A DNA stretch of 64,000 bases, taken from NCBI GenBank assembly GCA_028281285.1, contig JANQKF010000013.1, forward strand, positions 496,001 to 560,000. Direction: 5' to 3'. Numbering within the stretch: the stretch's first letter is position 1; each line of letters begins with the position of its first letter. The notes beneath the pieces were generated by a model. It ran no database searches. It had not been told where the DNA came from and saw only the letters and a program-made list of their open reading frames with translations. A program made the translations under genes and the position numbers. Positions 17,421-27,000 of this stretch are shown piece by piece. The DNA comes from Cyclobacteriaceae bacterium (GTDB lineage: Bacteria > Bacteroidota > Bacteroidia > Cytophagales > Cyclobacteriaceae).

Positions 17421-20400
17421 TCTTCTTCGTTGAAAGGAAGACTGGAAGACAGACAAAAACAGCAAATATTGAGAAGATAAGTCCGCCTATAGTACCAATG
17501 GCCAGGGCAAACCAAAACACTTCGCTCTCTCCTTCCATCAAGAATGGAATTAGTCCAAAACAGGTGGATAGAATCGTTAGAAAAATGGGTTGCGCTTTGC
17601 CCAGTACTGCTCTGATCACTGCTCGATTATAGTTTTTCAGACTCATATTGTTGAGATCGTTGACTACAAAAATTGAAGCATTAACAACAAGTCCACCCAG
17701 CATGACAAAAGCAGCGTAGCCTCCCTGATCAAAAGGAAAATCCAGCACTGAGAATATCAGAAAAAGACCTATAAAAGAAATGGGTACCGTAACTATAATA
17801 AAGAAAGGTTGTTTCAGGTTTTCAAAGAGAATTGCGCAAATAAAGAATATCGCTAGAATCAATAAAATCAGGAGCCCATAGTCTCTCTCTGCTTTATTGA
17901 AATTGAATCTGTTTCTATTCGAATCGACTTCATACCCAACCGGCATTCGCTCATTCATAAGCTCAATCACATTATTCATATGCTGACTACCAAACCTTGC
18001 CGAGCCCAGGTAATCGAATGCTACTATTCGTATATACTGCCTGTTTTCTTTATGTATTTCATTCGCGGTCTCTTCGAATGTCAGAGAAGCAAAATTTTTC
18101 ACCTTGATGAATCTGGTTGTATCCAATGGCAACGCATCGTTCATCAGGTTGTACTTAGAAAAGTCCCTGGCTCCCGAAGACCTGATCAATACAGGGATTA
18201 TATCGTCACCATAATTCACTCTTAAGCGTGATGATGAAGGGTTCGCAAAGTCGGACAACATGGTAAGCACCTGTCCTCGATTAATTCCTGCTCTCGCCAA
18301 ACGATTAATGTCAAACTCCAAAACATACTCGCTGGTTTTTTCATTGTACCAGGCAATTTGTTGGTTGGTTTTAACCTCTTGTACCCTTCGGTTGGTCATT
18401 AGCAAATCAGCCATTACTTCCGACTGTTTCGCCAGTTCGTCATAATTATAACCAACCATCTTAATTCTGAAATTTGGGATTTCATTGCGCTCACCTCCGG
18501 CACTAAATCCTCGCCCAACCCCAAAAATAGACCACCTAACACCTGTCAAGTCTATCGACCGGGCCTGCAATCTTGCTTTTAGTTGATATGGAAGTGCTGA
18601 ATTTTCATACTCTTCTTCAAATGTGATTTCGACTCTACCTGTACGGTTGTTTACATTAGTAGTGAACTTGTCTATTCCTTCAACACCTTGTAGATAGTCC
18701 TCAACTTTGGAAATTACAAAATTGGCATCCGTAAGAGTAGTACCAAAAGGCAACTGAGCGTTGACGTATAGCTTCGTTCTCTCAGGTTCTCTATACACCC
18801 AACCTTCGTAAACTTCCGTTACAAATTTCCTGAGAGCCCCCCCAAGTAGCTTATCAGTGACAGGTCGGATGTCGTCTTGGTATTTGTCACTGCCTATTGT
18901 AGAATTATACCAGTCCTTGCCTTCCCATTCTACCGGGAGTTTAAACACTGGCAATCCGAATCCAAGGATTACCAAAAATATAAATGACTTTCTATACCGC
19001 ACTAAGAACCGTATACTTCTTGAATAATACCCAATGACCCTTACCTTTCTCCTGATCCTTTTTATTGAAACATGCGACTTGTTTCTGATAGTACTTCCAA
19101 AAAGCAAGTGGTATAAAGCCGGTGTGAAGAAAAGGGCGATCAAAAGGGAGACGCACAAGTTGATGGCCACTACGATTGAAAAATCGGTCAGATCTCTTCT
19201 CTCAGCTTCTGGTAAAAGCAGCACCATTAAAAGTGCCGCTACAGTAGTTAAGGAAGCGGCCAATAAGGCAACGAAAATTCCGCGATTTCCTTTTCGATGC
19301 ATATGATCCAACATGACAATGGCATTGTCAACTATCAAACCAAATGAGATCGTCAATCCGGCAATCGAAAATATATGGAGCTCTACATCAAGGATATAGA
19401 CCAGTATAGCCGTAAGACATAGATTAACAACGATACCTAGAAACAGGGTAACCAGATAACGAAAGTTTCGATTAATCAGAAAAATAAATACAACAAGAAT
19501 AAGTACAGACAATCCGGTTCGTTGATAGATTTTGTCCATTTCTTCTCTCAAGAACATGGTCTCATCTTGCTCTAAAAGAATATCTAAATCTCCGGAGAGC
19601 TCACTTTGAGAAGTGACTAGTGATTTAATGCGATCGGCTAAGACAATTTTATTTGAACCCTCCCTGGCAAAAATGTTGACATAAATTGCGTTCTGTCCAT
19701 TGATTCGCTGATAACTGGTAGGCTCCTGTTCTTCGATAAATATATGAGCCAAATCTTTCAAGTATATCGGCCTACCCTCCCGAGTTACAATTTGCGTTTC
19801 TTCAAGCGCGTTCAGCTTAGGCAACCTTGAATCTAGTTTCAGAAAAAAATGCTGACCCGATCCTGTAGACATCAGTCCTGGGTAGCTTGAGTTACCCAAC
19901 CTTGAAATGGCTTGACTTATCTCACTTTTAGTAATCCCATATCGCAATAAGATGGTTGGATCAAAATCAATACTAATTTGAAGCGGGATTGCTCCGCTCA
20001 CTTGTACTTCTTTAACATCGGCCAATTGTGACAGGGGCTTCCTGATAATATCTTCTATGTCTTTTTCTAGTTTAAATGGTGCATATGGTCCATTTACGGA
20101 ATATACCAGAATCGGGCTTTCCTCATTGTTTTGAATGTCTCCCCCACGTTGCTCAATACGGGGATAACTCAACGTCTCAGGTAATTTCTTGTACAGATTT
20201 CTAACTTGTGTGCTCACCTCAAACTTTCGAAAACCCATGTCCTCTGATTTGTCAAAATCAAGTGTGATTTGGCCCGAGTTATAACGTGAGATGGAGTATA
20301 TCTTATTGACCCCCTCAATTTGAGAAAGCGCATTTTCCAGTGGCGATGTAACCGATTGTTCGACTATATCGGGAGAAGAGTTCGGAAGAGAATAAGTAAT

Positions 20401-20523
20401 GGTAATAGCAGGCTTGCTGTAGGTAGGAGTGAAGTTCACATTTAAGCTCGGAATTAGGCCTACCCCGATCAGAGCCAAAACAATGAACACTATTAACATT
20501 CTAAACGGACGAACTATAATCAC
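17413..20523 (-). CDS. RND superfamily efflux permease (AcrB-like)
   Basis: The 1036-residue protein has the RND layout: a first membrane helix, a large periplasmic loop (about 30-330), a bundle of helices (330-480), a second periplasmic loop and a second bundle (about 860-1030). TM4 contains GLIVDNAIVMLDH, where classic proton-coupled pumps have two Asp residues; here it is Asp-Asn. LTTVAALLMVLLLP and FFTPALYHLL mark TM5-6. RND permeases drive export across the outer membrane with an adaptor and a TolC channel. No adaptor follows on this strand; the nearest is on the divergent side at 22950. The start is GTG at 20523. The stop overlaps that of the convergent giant T9SS gene by 8 bp. Substrate unknown. 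Confidence 0.9.
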   Translation of the reverse strand: MIIVRPFRMLIVFIVLALIGVGLIPSLNVNFTPTYSKPAITITYSLPNSSPDIVEQSVTSPLENALSQIEGVNKIYSISRYNSGQITLDFDKSEDMGFRKFEVSTQVRNLYKKLPETLSYPRIEQRGGDIQNNEESPILVYSVNGPYAPFKLEKDIEDIIRKPLSQLADVKEVQVSGAIPLQISIDFDPTILLRYGITKSEISQAISRLGNSSYPGLMSTGSGQHFFLKLDSRLPKLNALEETQIVTREGRPIYLKDLAHIFIEEQEPTSYQRINGQNAIYVNIFAREGSNKIVLADRIKSLVTSQSELSGDLDILLEQDETMFLREEMDKIYQRTGLSVLILVVFIFLINRNFRYLVTLFLGIVVNLCLTAILVYILDVELHIFSIAGLTISFGLIVDNAIVMLDHMHRKGNRGIFVALLAASLTTVAALLMVLLLPEAERRDLTDFSIVVAINLCVSLLIALFFTPALYHLLFGSTIRNKSHVSIKRIRRKVRVIGYYSRSIRFLVRYRKSFIFLVILGFGLPVFKLPVEWEGKDWYNSTIGSDKYQDDIRPVTDKLLGGALRKFVTEVYEGWVYREPERTKLYVNAQLPFGTTLTDANFVISKVEDYLQGVEGIDKFTTNVNNRTGRVEITFEEEYENSALPYQLKARLQARSIDLTGVRWSIFGVGRGFSAGGERNEIPNFRIKMVGYNYDELAKQSEVMADLLMTNRRVQEVKTNQQIAWYNEKTSEYVLEFDINRLARAGINRGQVLTMLSDFANPSSSRLRVNYGDDIIPVLIRSSGARDFSKYNLMNDALPLDTTRFIKVKNFASLTFEETANEIHKENRQYIRIVAFDYLGSARFGSQHMNNVIELMNERMPVGYEVDSNRNRFNFNKAERDYGLLILLILAIFFICAILFENLKQPFFIIVTVPISFIGLFLIFSVLDFPFDQGGYAAFVMLGGLVVNASIFVVNDLNNMSLKNYNRAVIRAVLGKAQPIFLTILSTCFGLIPFLMEGESEVFWFALAIGTIGGLIFSIFAVFVCLPVFLSTKKIT

Positions 20524-20828
20524 TCAATAAATTTTAACGAGGGAATACAAAGTAAACGTATTGGTTGAATCACAGAGAGATACTTTAGAGCCAATTTTTA
20601 AAAAAAATCTGAAAAAACGCTAACCATTCAGATCATGAAGTAACCAATGAATTTAGGGGTGTTATTAATTGCACTATTTTTATAAATAATATAATTTTTA
20701 TATTGCAATATACACAATAAATCTATAATGTTGGCGTACAATTTAAAAACCGGTGATTAAAATTGTTCAGGAGAACAGTAACTCCTGAGGTAAATAAAAT
20801 GACTGATTAAACTCTAAAAATTCAAAAA
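20524..20828. promoter_or_regulatory. Divergent intergenic region between RND permease and secreted peptide
   Basis: This AT-rich region of about 305 bp separates two divergent genes and must hold both promoters. It contains a perfect 14-bp palindrome (TATATTGCAATATA, 20699-20712). Its TTG (20703-20705) is followed after 18 bp by TATAATG (20724-20730), a tentative promoter for the peptide gene. A 7-bp hairpin (20767-20788) lies in the probable 5' leader. I see no open frame here. Confidence 0.45.
20767..20788 (+). promoter_or_regulatory. Hairpin in the 5' leader of the secreted peptide gene
   Basis: TCAGGAG (20767-20773) and CTCCTGA (20782-20788) form a perfect 7-bp stem with an 8-nt loop. 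It ends 40 nt before the peptide ATG and has no T-run, so it is not a terminator. It may protect the transcript or control its translation; this is inference. Confidence 0.45.
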
Positions 20829-21053
20829 ATGAAAAATAAACTTTTGAAAACGATGTTTGTAGCAATAGCCATCTTGGCATGCCAGGTGGGTATTGCTCAA
20901 GGAACTGGAACAGGCATTAAAAAAGTGACCGAAGTTTGGTCGCTTCATGTTGTCTTTGATCTAAATGGTAATTCAACTACTGAGTGGAGATTGGATGATA
21001 TCCATTGCAATAATCCAGGAACCGGTTGCTGGACAGGTGAAATAGAAGCCTAG
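20829..21053 (+). CDS. Small secreted peptide with two cysteines, unknown function
   Basis: This 74-residue protein has a standard signal peptide (MKNKLLKTMFVAIAILACQV, cut after GIAQ about residue 24). The mature part is about 50 residues: GTGTGIKKVTEVWSLHVVFD, then a polar segment, then DDIHCNNPGTGCWTGEIEA. The two mature cysteines, C60 and C67, could form a disulfide around an NNPGTG turn. It does not match a bacteriocin double-Gly leader. In Bacteroides, small secreted NVEALA-type peptides sit beside beta-propeller lipoproteins and thioredoxin-like genes; the context here is similar, but the NVEALA motif is absent. It is the first gene of a run on the plus strand and is bracketed by two hairpins, which suggests that it is expressed more strongly than the genes behind it. 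I do not recognise the family. Confidence 0.75.
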   Translation: MKNKLLKTMFVAIAILACQVGIAQGTGTGIKKVTEVWSLHVVFDLNGNSTTEWRLDDIHCNNPGTGCWTGEIEA

Positions 21054-21068
21054 CAGTAACTTTAGTAC

Positions 21069-21093
21069 AGTGGGACAACTGAACTGTCCCACT
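21069..21093 (+). promoter_or_regulatory. Hairpin between peptide and propeller genes
   Basis: AGTGGGACA (21069-21077) pairs perfectly with TGTCCCACT (21085-21093) around a 7-nt loop. It sits 16 bp after the peptide stop and 22 bp before the ATG of the propeller gene. There is no T-run after it, so it is more likely a processing or stability element, or a partial attenuator within an operon, than a full terminator. Confidence 0.55.
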
Positions 21094-21114
21094 TGCATAA
21101 ACAGAATTACGAAA

Positions 21115-22266
21115 ATGACGAGATATTTATTAGCCCTACTATTGTTTGCAGTATGTGCTTGCGGACAGTCAGAGTCTGAAGGACAATCATTTAGTGAATG
21201 GCCTTATTTTAATATTGATGGTGAGTTTCAATTGTTGAAACTTGACCATCGAACAAGTCAGGAATCAAAGTGTGTTCGACATTTTGAAGATGAATTCAAT
21301 AATGAATTCTTATTCTTACTCAATAGTCAAACTAATAGTGTACATAAATTCGATCTCAATTCGGGAGAACAGGTAGCCGTTTATGAATTTGAAGTTCAAG
21401 GCCCTGAAGGGGTTGGTCGTCTTGAAGGCTTTGATCTCATTGGGAATAACAGGTTGGTCCTAATTTCAGAGGTAGACTATCGCGTATCCATTGCAACGGT
21501 AGAACAGGCCAATGAGGTTAAGGTGGTTCAATCTATCAGGCTTCTTGGTGGAGGGAAAGACATTCGATTTACCCCGTTAGTCAATTCCAATTCAAGAATT
21601 ATAGAAAAAAATGGTAAAGTCTTTTTTACAGCTGTTCCATTTATAGATCCTGTTCAAAACTCTGCATATAAGGCAGGAAAAAGTCTGATTTCACTGAATC
21701 TTGCTGACTCGACAATCGAAGAGCTCAATACCTATACAGAAAAATATCTGGGACGATGGCCTTCATACTATTCTTATCCGTCTACCGCATACAATATCCA
21801 AGCCGAAAAGCTGATTACAAGTTTGCCTGGAGAGGAGCAATTAATAGCATTCAATCCTGACCAAATTTCCTCAAAGTCATATTATCGCGCCAAGCCAGCC
21901 TATTTTGAGAAGGGGGATTTGAAACCACTTACCGATGAAGTCAGGACCGATCAGGGGGCATCAAAATTCGTGACTCAAAATTCAAGTTACGGCCGAATAC
22001 TCTTTGACAGTTATAGAAACGTATATTACCGATTTACAGAATATCCATATGGCGAGTCAATTGAACGCAGAGGTTTGTCATATCGAGGTAGAATAAATGG
22101 AGTAATAATTTTAGATCAGAATTTCAATATCATAAAGGAGGTCGAAAAGTTAACTCCTAATCCAGTCAACATGGCTTTTGTTGGTAAGAAAGGGCTCTAT
22201 ATCAAACAAAGTATGAAGGGAGAAGAAGATGTTTTGAGATATCGAGTAATCAATTTTGAGCTATGA
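21115..22266 (+). CDS. Beta-propeller-like lipoprotein (DUF4221 / 6-bladed propeller type)
   Basis: Starting at ATG 21115 gives a 383-residue lipoprotein with signal MTRYLLALLLFAVCACGQS; a longer frame from 21070 would include the hairpin and is unlikely. The mature part shows repeated strand patterns with NEFLFLLNSQTNSVHKFDLN, GRLEGFDLIGNNRLVLIS, VFFTAVPFID and a late DSYRNVYYRFTEYPYG, followed by GVIILDQNFNIIKEV. This is the pattern of the DUF4221 family, thought to form beta-propellers and often found next to small secreted peptides and thioredoxin-like proteins in Bacteroidota. The last codon overlaps the start of the next gene (ATGA). It probably sits in the periplasm or at the cell surface. 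Its role is unknown. Confidence 0.72.
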   Translation: MTRYLLALLLFAVCACGQSESEGQSFSEWPYFNIDGEFQLLKLDHRTSQESKCVRHFEDEFNNEFLFLLNSQTNSVHKFDLNSGEQVAVYEFEVQGPEGVGRLEGFDLIGNNRLVLISEVDYRVSIATVEQANEVKVVQSIRLLGGGKDIRFTPLVNSNSRIIEKNGKVFFTAVPFIDPVQNSAYKAGKSLISLNLADSTIEELNTYTEKYLGRWPSYYSYPSTAYNIQAEKLITSLPGEEQLIAFNPDQISSKSYYRAKPAYFEKGDLKPLTDEVRTDQGASKFVTQNSSYGRILFDSYRNVYYRFTEYPYGESIERRGLSYRGRINGVIILDQNFNIIKEVEKLTPNPVNMAFVGKKGLYIKQSMKGEEDVLRYRVINFEL

Positions 22267-22721
22267 GATACTTGATCAGATTATTCTTTCTTTTGGTTCT
22301 CATCTACACCTCTTGTTCTTCAAGGCAGGATGAACTCTTCTCATTGTTCAAACATGAAACGTTCAGTAAGCTCAATTCCAAAGGTGAGACCAGAATATTA
22401 ATTCTGCCTGTTGAAGGATGTCTTGGGTGTATTGAAAAGGCGACCGTATTTGTTAAGGACAACTTCGGGAATCCGGCAATTAAGGTTGTACTCGTAGCAG
22501 CGGATTCAAAGACTGCCAAAAACTATTTAGCCAAGAACAATATGGCGCTAAACGATGAAATCAAATCTATGCTGAATGAAAGGCTAGTAGAGTTTGATTT
22601 GATAAGTGGTTTTCCACAGCTACTTTCCTTTGAAAATGGACTTCTCCAGGAGAAATTGGAGCTAACTGCCTTTAACATAGATTTTATCTTAGAAGACATG
22701 TCCAAGGAATTTGCCCCATAA
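22263..22721 (+). CDS. Thioredoxin-like lipoprotein with CxxC motif
   Basis: The 152-residue protein starts with a lipoprotein signal (MRYLIRLFFLLVLIYTSCSS, Cys18). The segment RILILPVEGCLGCIEKA has the form of a thioredoxin beta strand followed by the redox CxxC (C53-L-G-C56) and helix. KVVLVAADSKT and GFPQLLSFENG fit the later thioredoxin-fold strands; the usual cis-Pro would be in GFPQL. It overlaps the propeller gene by 4 bp, so translation is coupled. A periplasmic thiol-disulfide role on the two-cysteine peptide encoded two genes upstream is an attractive inference but untested. The protein is shorter and more divergent than TlpA. Confidence 0.7.
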   Translation: MRYLIRLFFLLVLIYTSCSSRQDELFSLFKHETFSKLNSKGETRILILPVEGCLGCIEKATVFVKDNFGNPAIKVVLVAADSKTAKNYLAKNNMALNDEIKSMLNERLVEFDLISGFPQLLSFENGLLQEKLELTAFNIDFILEDMSKEFAP

Positions 22722-22949
22722 TCTTGGCTGGTCATTAAGAATAGCTGAAATCATCACCTTTTATTCGATTGAAAGCAAAAATGACCTGAAATTTCCCAAA
22801 AAGCATATAAACTTCCAGGAGTTTGTCTTACTGAAACAGAATATATTCCTGGCCTACCTCGAGTCAATGAGGAATAACAACACCCAAACAAATTCGACTA
22901 TAGACTTATTTTTACTTACAATTAACTTTTTAGTTTTATTTTTAAACCT

Positions 22950-24005
22950 ATGTGGATTAGATGGCAACTCTTTGTGGTGATTCTCTTTGTTGTAAGCTGC
23001 GAGAATAAGGGACATAACGAATTATCAGATATAGAGTCACTACGACAAGAAGTTAAGCCCACTGAGGTTACCACTACTATAGCTCAATTCAGGGAATTCG
23101 AATACCTCATCAATTCTTCAGGTACAATTGAATCTGAAAACGAGTTGGAAATCACTTATCAGTCGTCCGGCTATCTCAAAAGTCTCAATATTCGAAATGG
23201 TGACCTTGTTTCTTTTGGGCAGACGCTAGCAGAATTGGAGAATGAAAAAGAAAAACTTGCCTTAGCTCAAGCACAAGTTAATTTCGACAATTCGATGGTC
23301 CGATTTATTTCAGATTCTCTCTCCTACTCAAAAATCACCCCTACAATAATAAGAAGCTTGAAGTTGCAATCGGGAGTGGCTTCGGCAGAAATAGGTTTGC
23401 AACAGGCGCAATTAGATCTGAGTAATTCAATAGTCCGATCTCCACTGACGGGAATTATTGCAGAACTGGAATCTAAACAAGGCAATCTGGTTTCAAGTGG
23501 TGAGACTTTAGGGCTGATCTATGACCCCAACAATTTGATTTTAAAATCCAAAATACTTGAAGTCGACTTTCGCCATATAAAGATTGGCCTGGTGGCAGAT
23601 GTGTTCCCACTAGCGTTTAGAGACAGATCCTTTTCTGCCAGGATAATAGAGTTCAATCCCAAAGTAGATGACAAAGGAATGATAGAGGTCACATTTAAAC
23701 TGACCCAAACGGACGGCCTCCTTCCGGGCATGAATGCTAATACAGTTGTGCGTGTTCCTCAATCACAGAATATTATCGTTCCTCGTGAGGCGTTGGTCAT
23801 CAAAAGTGGAAGACCCGTTGTGTTTACTCTGGAAGATGGGCTTGCTAAATGGAATTATGTCGAAACAGGCCTGGACAACGGGATTGACCTGGAAATACTA
23901 TCTGGAATTAATGAGGGAGACCACGTAATTATTTCCAATAACCTACAATTAGGCCACGATGCGAGAGTTGCGCGGGCACAATCAGAATTGAATGACAACG
24001 AGTAA
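22950..24005 (+). CDS. RND efflux periplasmic adaptor (HlyD/MFP family) lipoprotein
   Basis: The 351-residue protein has a lipoprotein signal ending in VVSCEN (Cys17). The order of parts is that of a membrane fusion protein: a first lipoyl half (YLINSSGTIESENELEITYQ), GDLVSFGQTLAELEN, an alpha-helical hairpin of about 50 residues, the second lipoyl half (SIVRSPLTGIIAELESKQGN), a beta-barrel domain and a membrane-proximal end with VPREALVIKSGRPVVFTLEDG. These proteins link an inner-membrane RND permease with an outer-membrane channel. The permease gene starts on the base after its stop codon, so the two are coupled. A 228-bp gap separates it from the thioredoxin-like gene; I find no believable gene or terminator in it. 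No TolC gene is visible in the window. Confidence 0.9.
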   Translation: MWIRWQLFVVILFVVSCENKGHNELSDIESLRQEVKPTEVTTTIAQFREFEYLINSSGTIESENELEITYQSSGYLKSLNIRNGDLVSFGQTLAELENEKEKLALAQAQVNFDNSMVRFISDSLSYSKITPTIIRSLKLQSGVASAEIGLQQAQLDLSNSIVRSPLTGIIAELESKQGNLVSSGETLGLIYDPNNLILKSKILEVDFRHIKIGLVADVFPLAFRDRSFSARIIEFNPKVDDKGMIEVTFKLTQTDGLLPGMNANTVVRVPQSQNIIVPREALVIKSGRPVVFTLEDGLAKWNYVETGLDNGIDLEILSGINEGDHVIISNNLQLGHDARVARAQSELNDNE

Positions 24006-27000
24006 ATGGTCAAGTTTCTGATTCATAGACCTATTGCTGTTCTCTTAAGTGTAGTCGGGCTTGTGGTCTTTAGTATTCTGGCATTTCGTAACCTGCCTAT
24101 CTCCCTACTCCCCAATATTGAGGTACCGGCAATTGCAGTTAAAGTCAACTACCCGAATACCCCCCCCTCGATAATCGAAAACAATATTTTGAAGCCAATT
24201 CGTCTGGAACTTAGTTCATTGGACAAATTGGATGGAATAGAAAGTACGGCCAGCAGTGAGACCGGTATTATCAGTCTGCAATTTGAGTACGGAACACGCA
24301 TGAACCTGGCCTACATCGAAGTGAACGAAAAGATTGATCGTCTACTATCGGTACTGCCTCGAGATATGGACCGACCATTAGTGGCCAGAATCAACACAAG
24401 CGATATCCCTGTCATTAGAATTCAGGTAGTTCCAAAAGATTCAGCTGATTTTCTTTCCATATCGGAATTGTCTGAAAAAGTCCTGAAGAAAAGGTTGGAG
24501 CAGTTGAACGGTGTTTCGATTGTCGACATCAACGGATTAAGAAAACCTTTCATATCAATAGAACCCGACATGGCGCAGCTCTCATCTTTAGGGCTAGATG
24601 AAAGACAACTTGAGCAAGTTTTAAAGGGTGCAAATCAGGAATTGGGACAACTATCGATTAAGGATGGGCACTATCGGTATTTTGTAAGGATGGCCAATAG
24701 GTTAGATGATTTGGAAGAAATAAAATCGCTTCCAATTGTAAACTCTGAAGGTCAAGCGGTTTCGTTGGAACAAGTAGCAAAGGTGGCCTACAAAACCGAA
24801 AAGCTAAATGGGTATCATATCTACAACAGCCAAGAGGGTCTGGTCATTACTGTTCATAAGCAGGCCAGTGCAAAAATGAATGAGCTAATGCCCATAATCG
24901 ATGAGGCAATTAATCACTTCAAGACAGATTATCCTGAGGCCGAATTTGACGTGACTCAAAATCAATCTTTGTTACTAAACGCTGGGATCAGCAATTTGCA
25001 AACCAGTCTTCTCTATGGAGGTGCCTTTGCCTTTCTTGTACTTTTCCTCTTTATGGGAAATTTCAAGATTCCATTGATCATGGGCATAACTCTTCCTATT
25101 TCTCTCATACTCAGCTTCCTGCTGTTTTATATTTTGGACCTCTCGATTAACATAATTTCTCTTAGTGGATTAGCTCTGGGGCTTGGAATGTTAATTGATA
25201 ATTCAATTATTGTTATTGACAACATCACAAGAAAACGTAAGGAAGGAGTGAATTTAATTCAGGCATGCGTTCAAGGCGTGAATGAAGTGATGGCTCCATT
25301 AATCAGCTCTGTGTTGACCACTCTGGCCGTATTTGTGCCCTTGGTGTTTTTAAATGGTCTATCAGGTGCATTGTTTAAAGATCAGGCGCTTTCCGTTGGA
25401 ATAATTCTGGGTGTTTCGCTGTTGGTCGCGTTCATTGTATTACCGCTCATCTATCGTCTCTTCTTTGGTCGTGATAAGGGTTCGATTAAAGATAATAGCT
25501 ATCTATTCAGTTTAGTATTAAGCTTATACAAGACGATTTTCAAAAAGGCATTCCGTTACAAGCTGCTCAGTTTACTTTTGCTATTGACCTTTATTCCTTT
25601 TGGTGTTTGGCTAGCCAAAGACATGAATACCGAAGGCCTACCTACAATTGAAAAAACTGAGACCTTGGTCAGAATCAACTGGAACGAACCGGTAGATGCG
25701 GAAGGAAACAAAGATCGCATTGAAGCCTTCTTACAATCATTACCCAATTATTTACAGGTTGAGGCAGAAATTGGCATTCAACAATTTCTCTTGTTGGGAG
25801 GGTATAGTACAGTCCAACAAGTAGAGCTTTACATCAACAGTGCCTCTCAAGACGATAAGATAAATACAGAGCTTTGGATCAATGAATTCTTCGATTCAAA
25901 ATACCCGAATGCCAGTTTGAAAATAGCCGATGCTCCCAACGCATTTGAACAACTCTTTACTTCAGATGATCCTGCTTTTTCGCTCAAATGGAAAAACCTC
26001 AACCAAAATGAACCTCTTTCCAAAAAGGATTATCACGAACTTCTGGAAGAGCTCAGATTTGAAAAAGCCAGTTTCAATGAGGGTAAAGGGTTTTTGTTCG
26101 AGGAAGCTATGTCTGTCGTTATAGACAATCAGGCATTGGCGACCTATGGAATTCCGGAGTCGGAACTGAAAACGGTACTTTCACAGTCAATAGACAATTA
26201 CCTGATCACGGACATTCGAAGATTCGGGGAAGTGACACCCCTTCGAATGACACGTACAAATGAGGACTTTCGGCAAAAGGTGAATTCTGCAGTAATTAGT
26301 GGACGGGAAGGTCAAGAATATCCGATATCTAGTTTTTTGAAATTCGAATTTACGGAAGATTATAAACACATTACTGCCGATAGGTCTGGTCTCTACCAAT
26401 CAATAGAATGGGACAAAATCGAAGACGGGAAGATCAAGGAACTAATGACCTCAACACCCAAACTCGCTGCCCAAAAAGGCCTTGCAGTAGACTTTGATGG
26501 TACTTTTTTTGAAAACAAGGAGAGTCTTAGACAATTGATATTCATCCTACTGATTTCTGTTGCCTTACTCTATTTTATACTTGCTGCACAATTCGAGTCT
26601 CTATTACAACCGTTGATTGTCATATTCACACTTCCACTCGGTGTTGCAGGCGCCATAATTGTTCTGCAAGTCTCTGGCAATACACTCAATGTGATGAGTG
26701 CAATTGGGGTGATAGTAATGCTGGGAATTATGGTGAACGATGCTATTCTAAAGATTGATACCATAAACAGGCTGAGAGTTGAATACGCCCGAGACAAGAC
26801 TGGAATTTCCGCATCCCAAATACTTGAAAAAGCAATAAGTAGGACCGGTGAGATCAGGCTTAAGCCGATTCTCATGACTTCCATTACAACCATATTGGCA
26901 TTGCTACCAGTAGCATTTTCAACAGGATTAGGAGCAGATCTGCAAAGACCTTTAGTTTATGCGGTGATTGGTGGTTTGACTATCGGCACGTTCACTGCTC

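Noticed and set aside
16953-17465. 170-codon open frame antisense to the giant T9SS protein
   Set aside because: The sorting domain on the other strand is certain; the antisense frame has no features.
22711-22980. 89-codon open frame between the CxxC lipoprotein and the RND adaptor
   Set aside because: It starts with TTG inside one gene and ends inside the next, has no signal peptide or recognisable motif, and its composition is that of AT-rich spacer.
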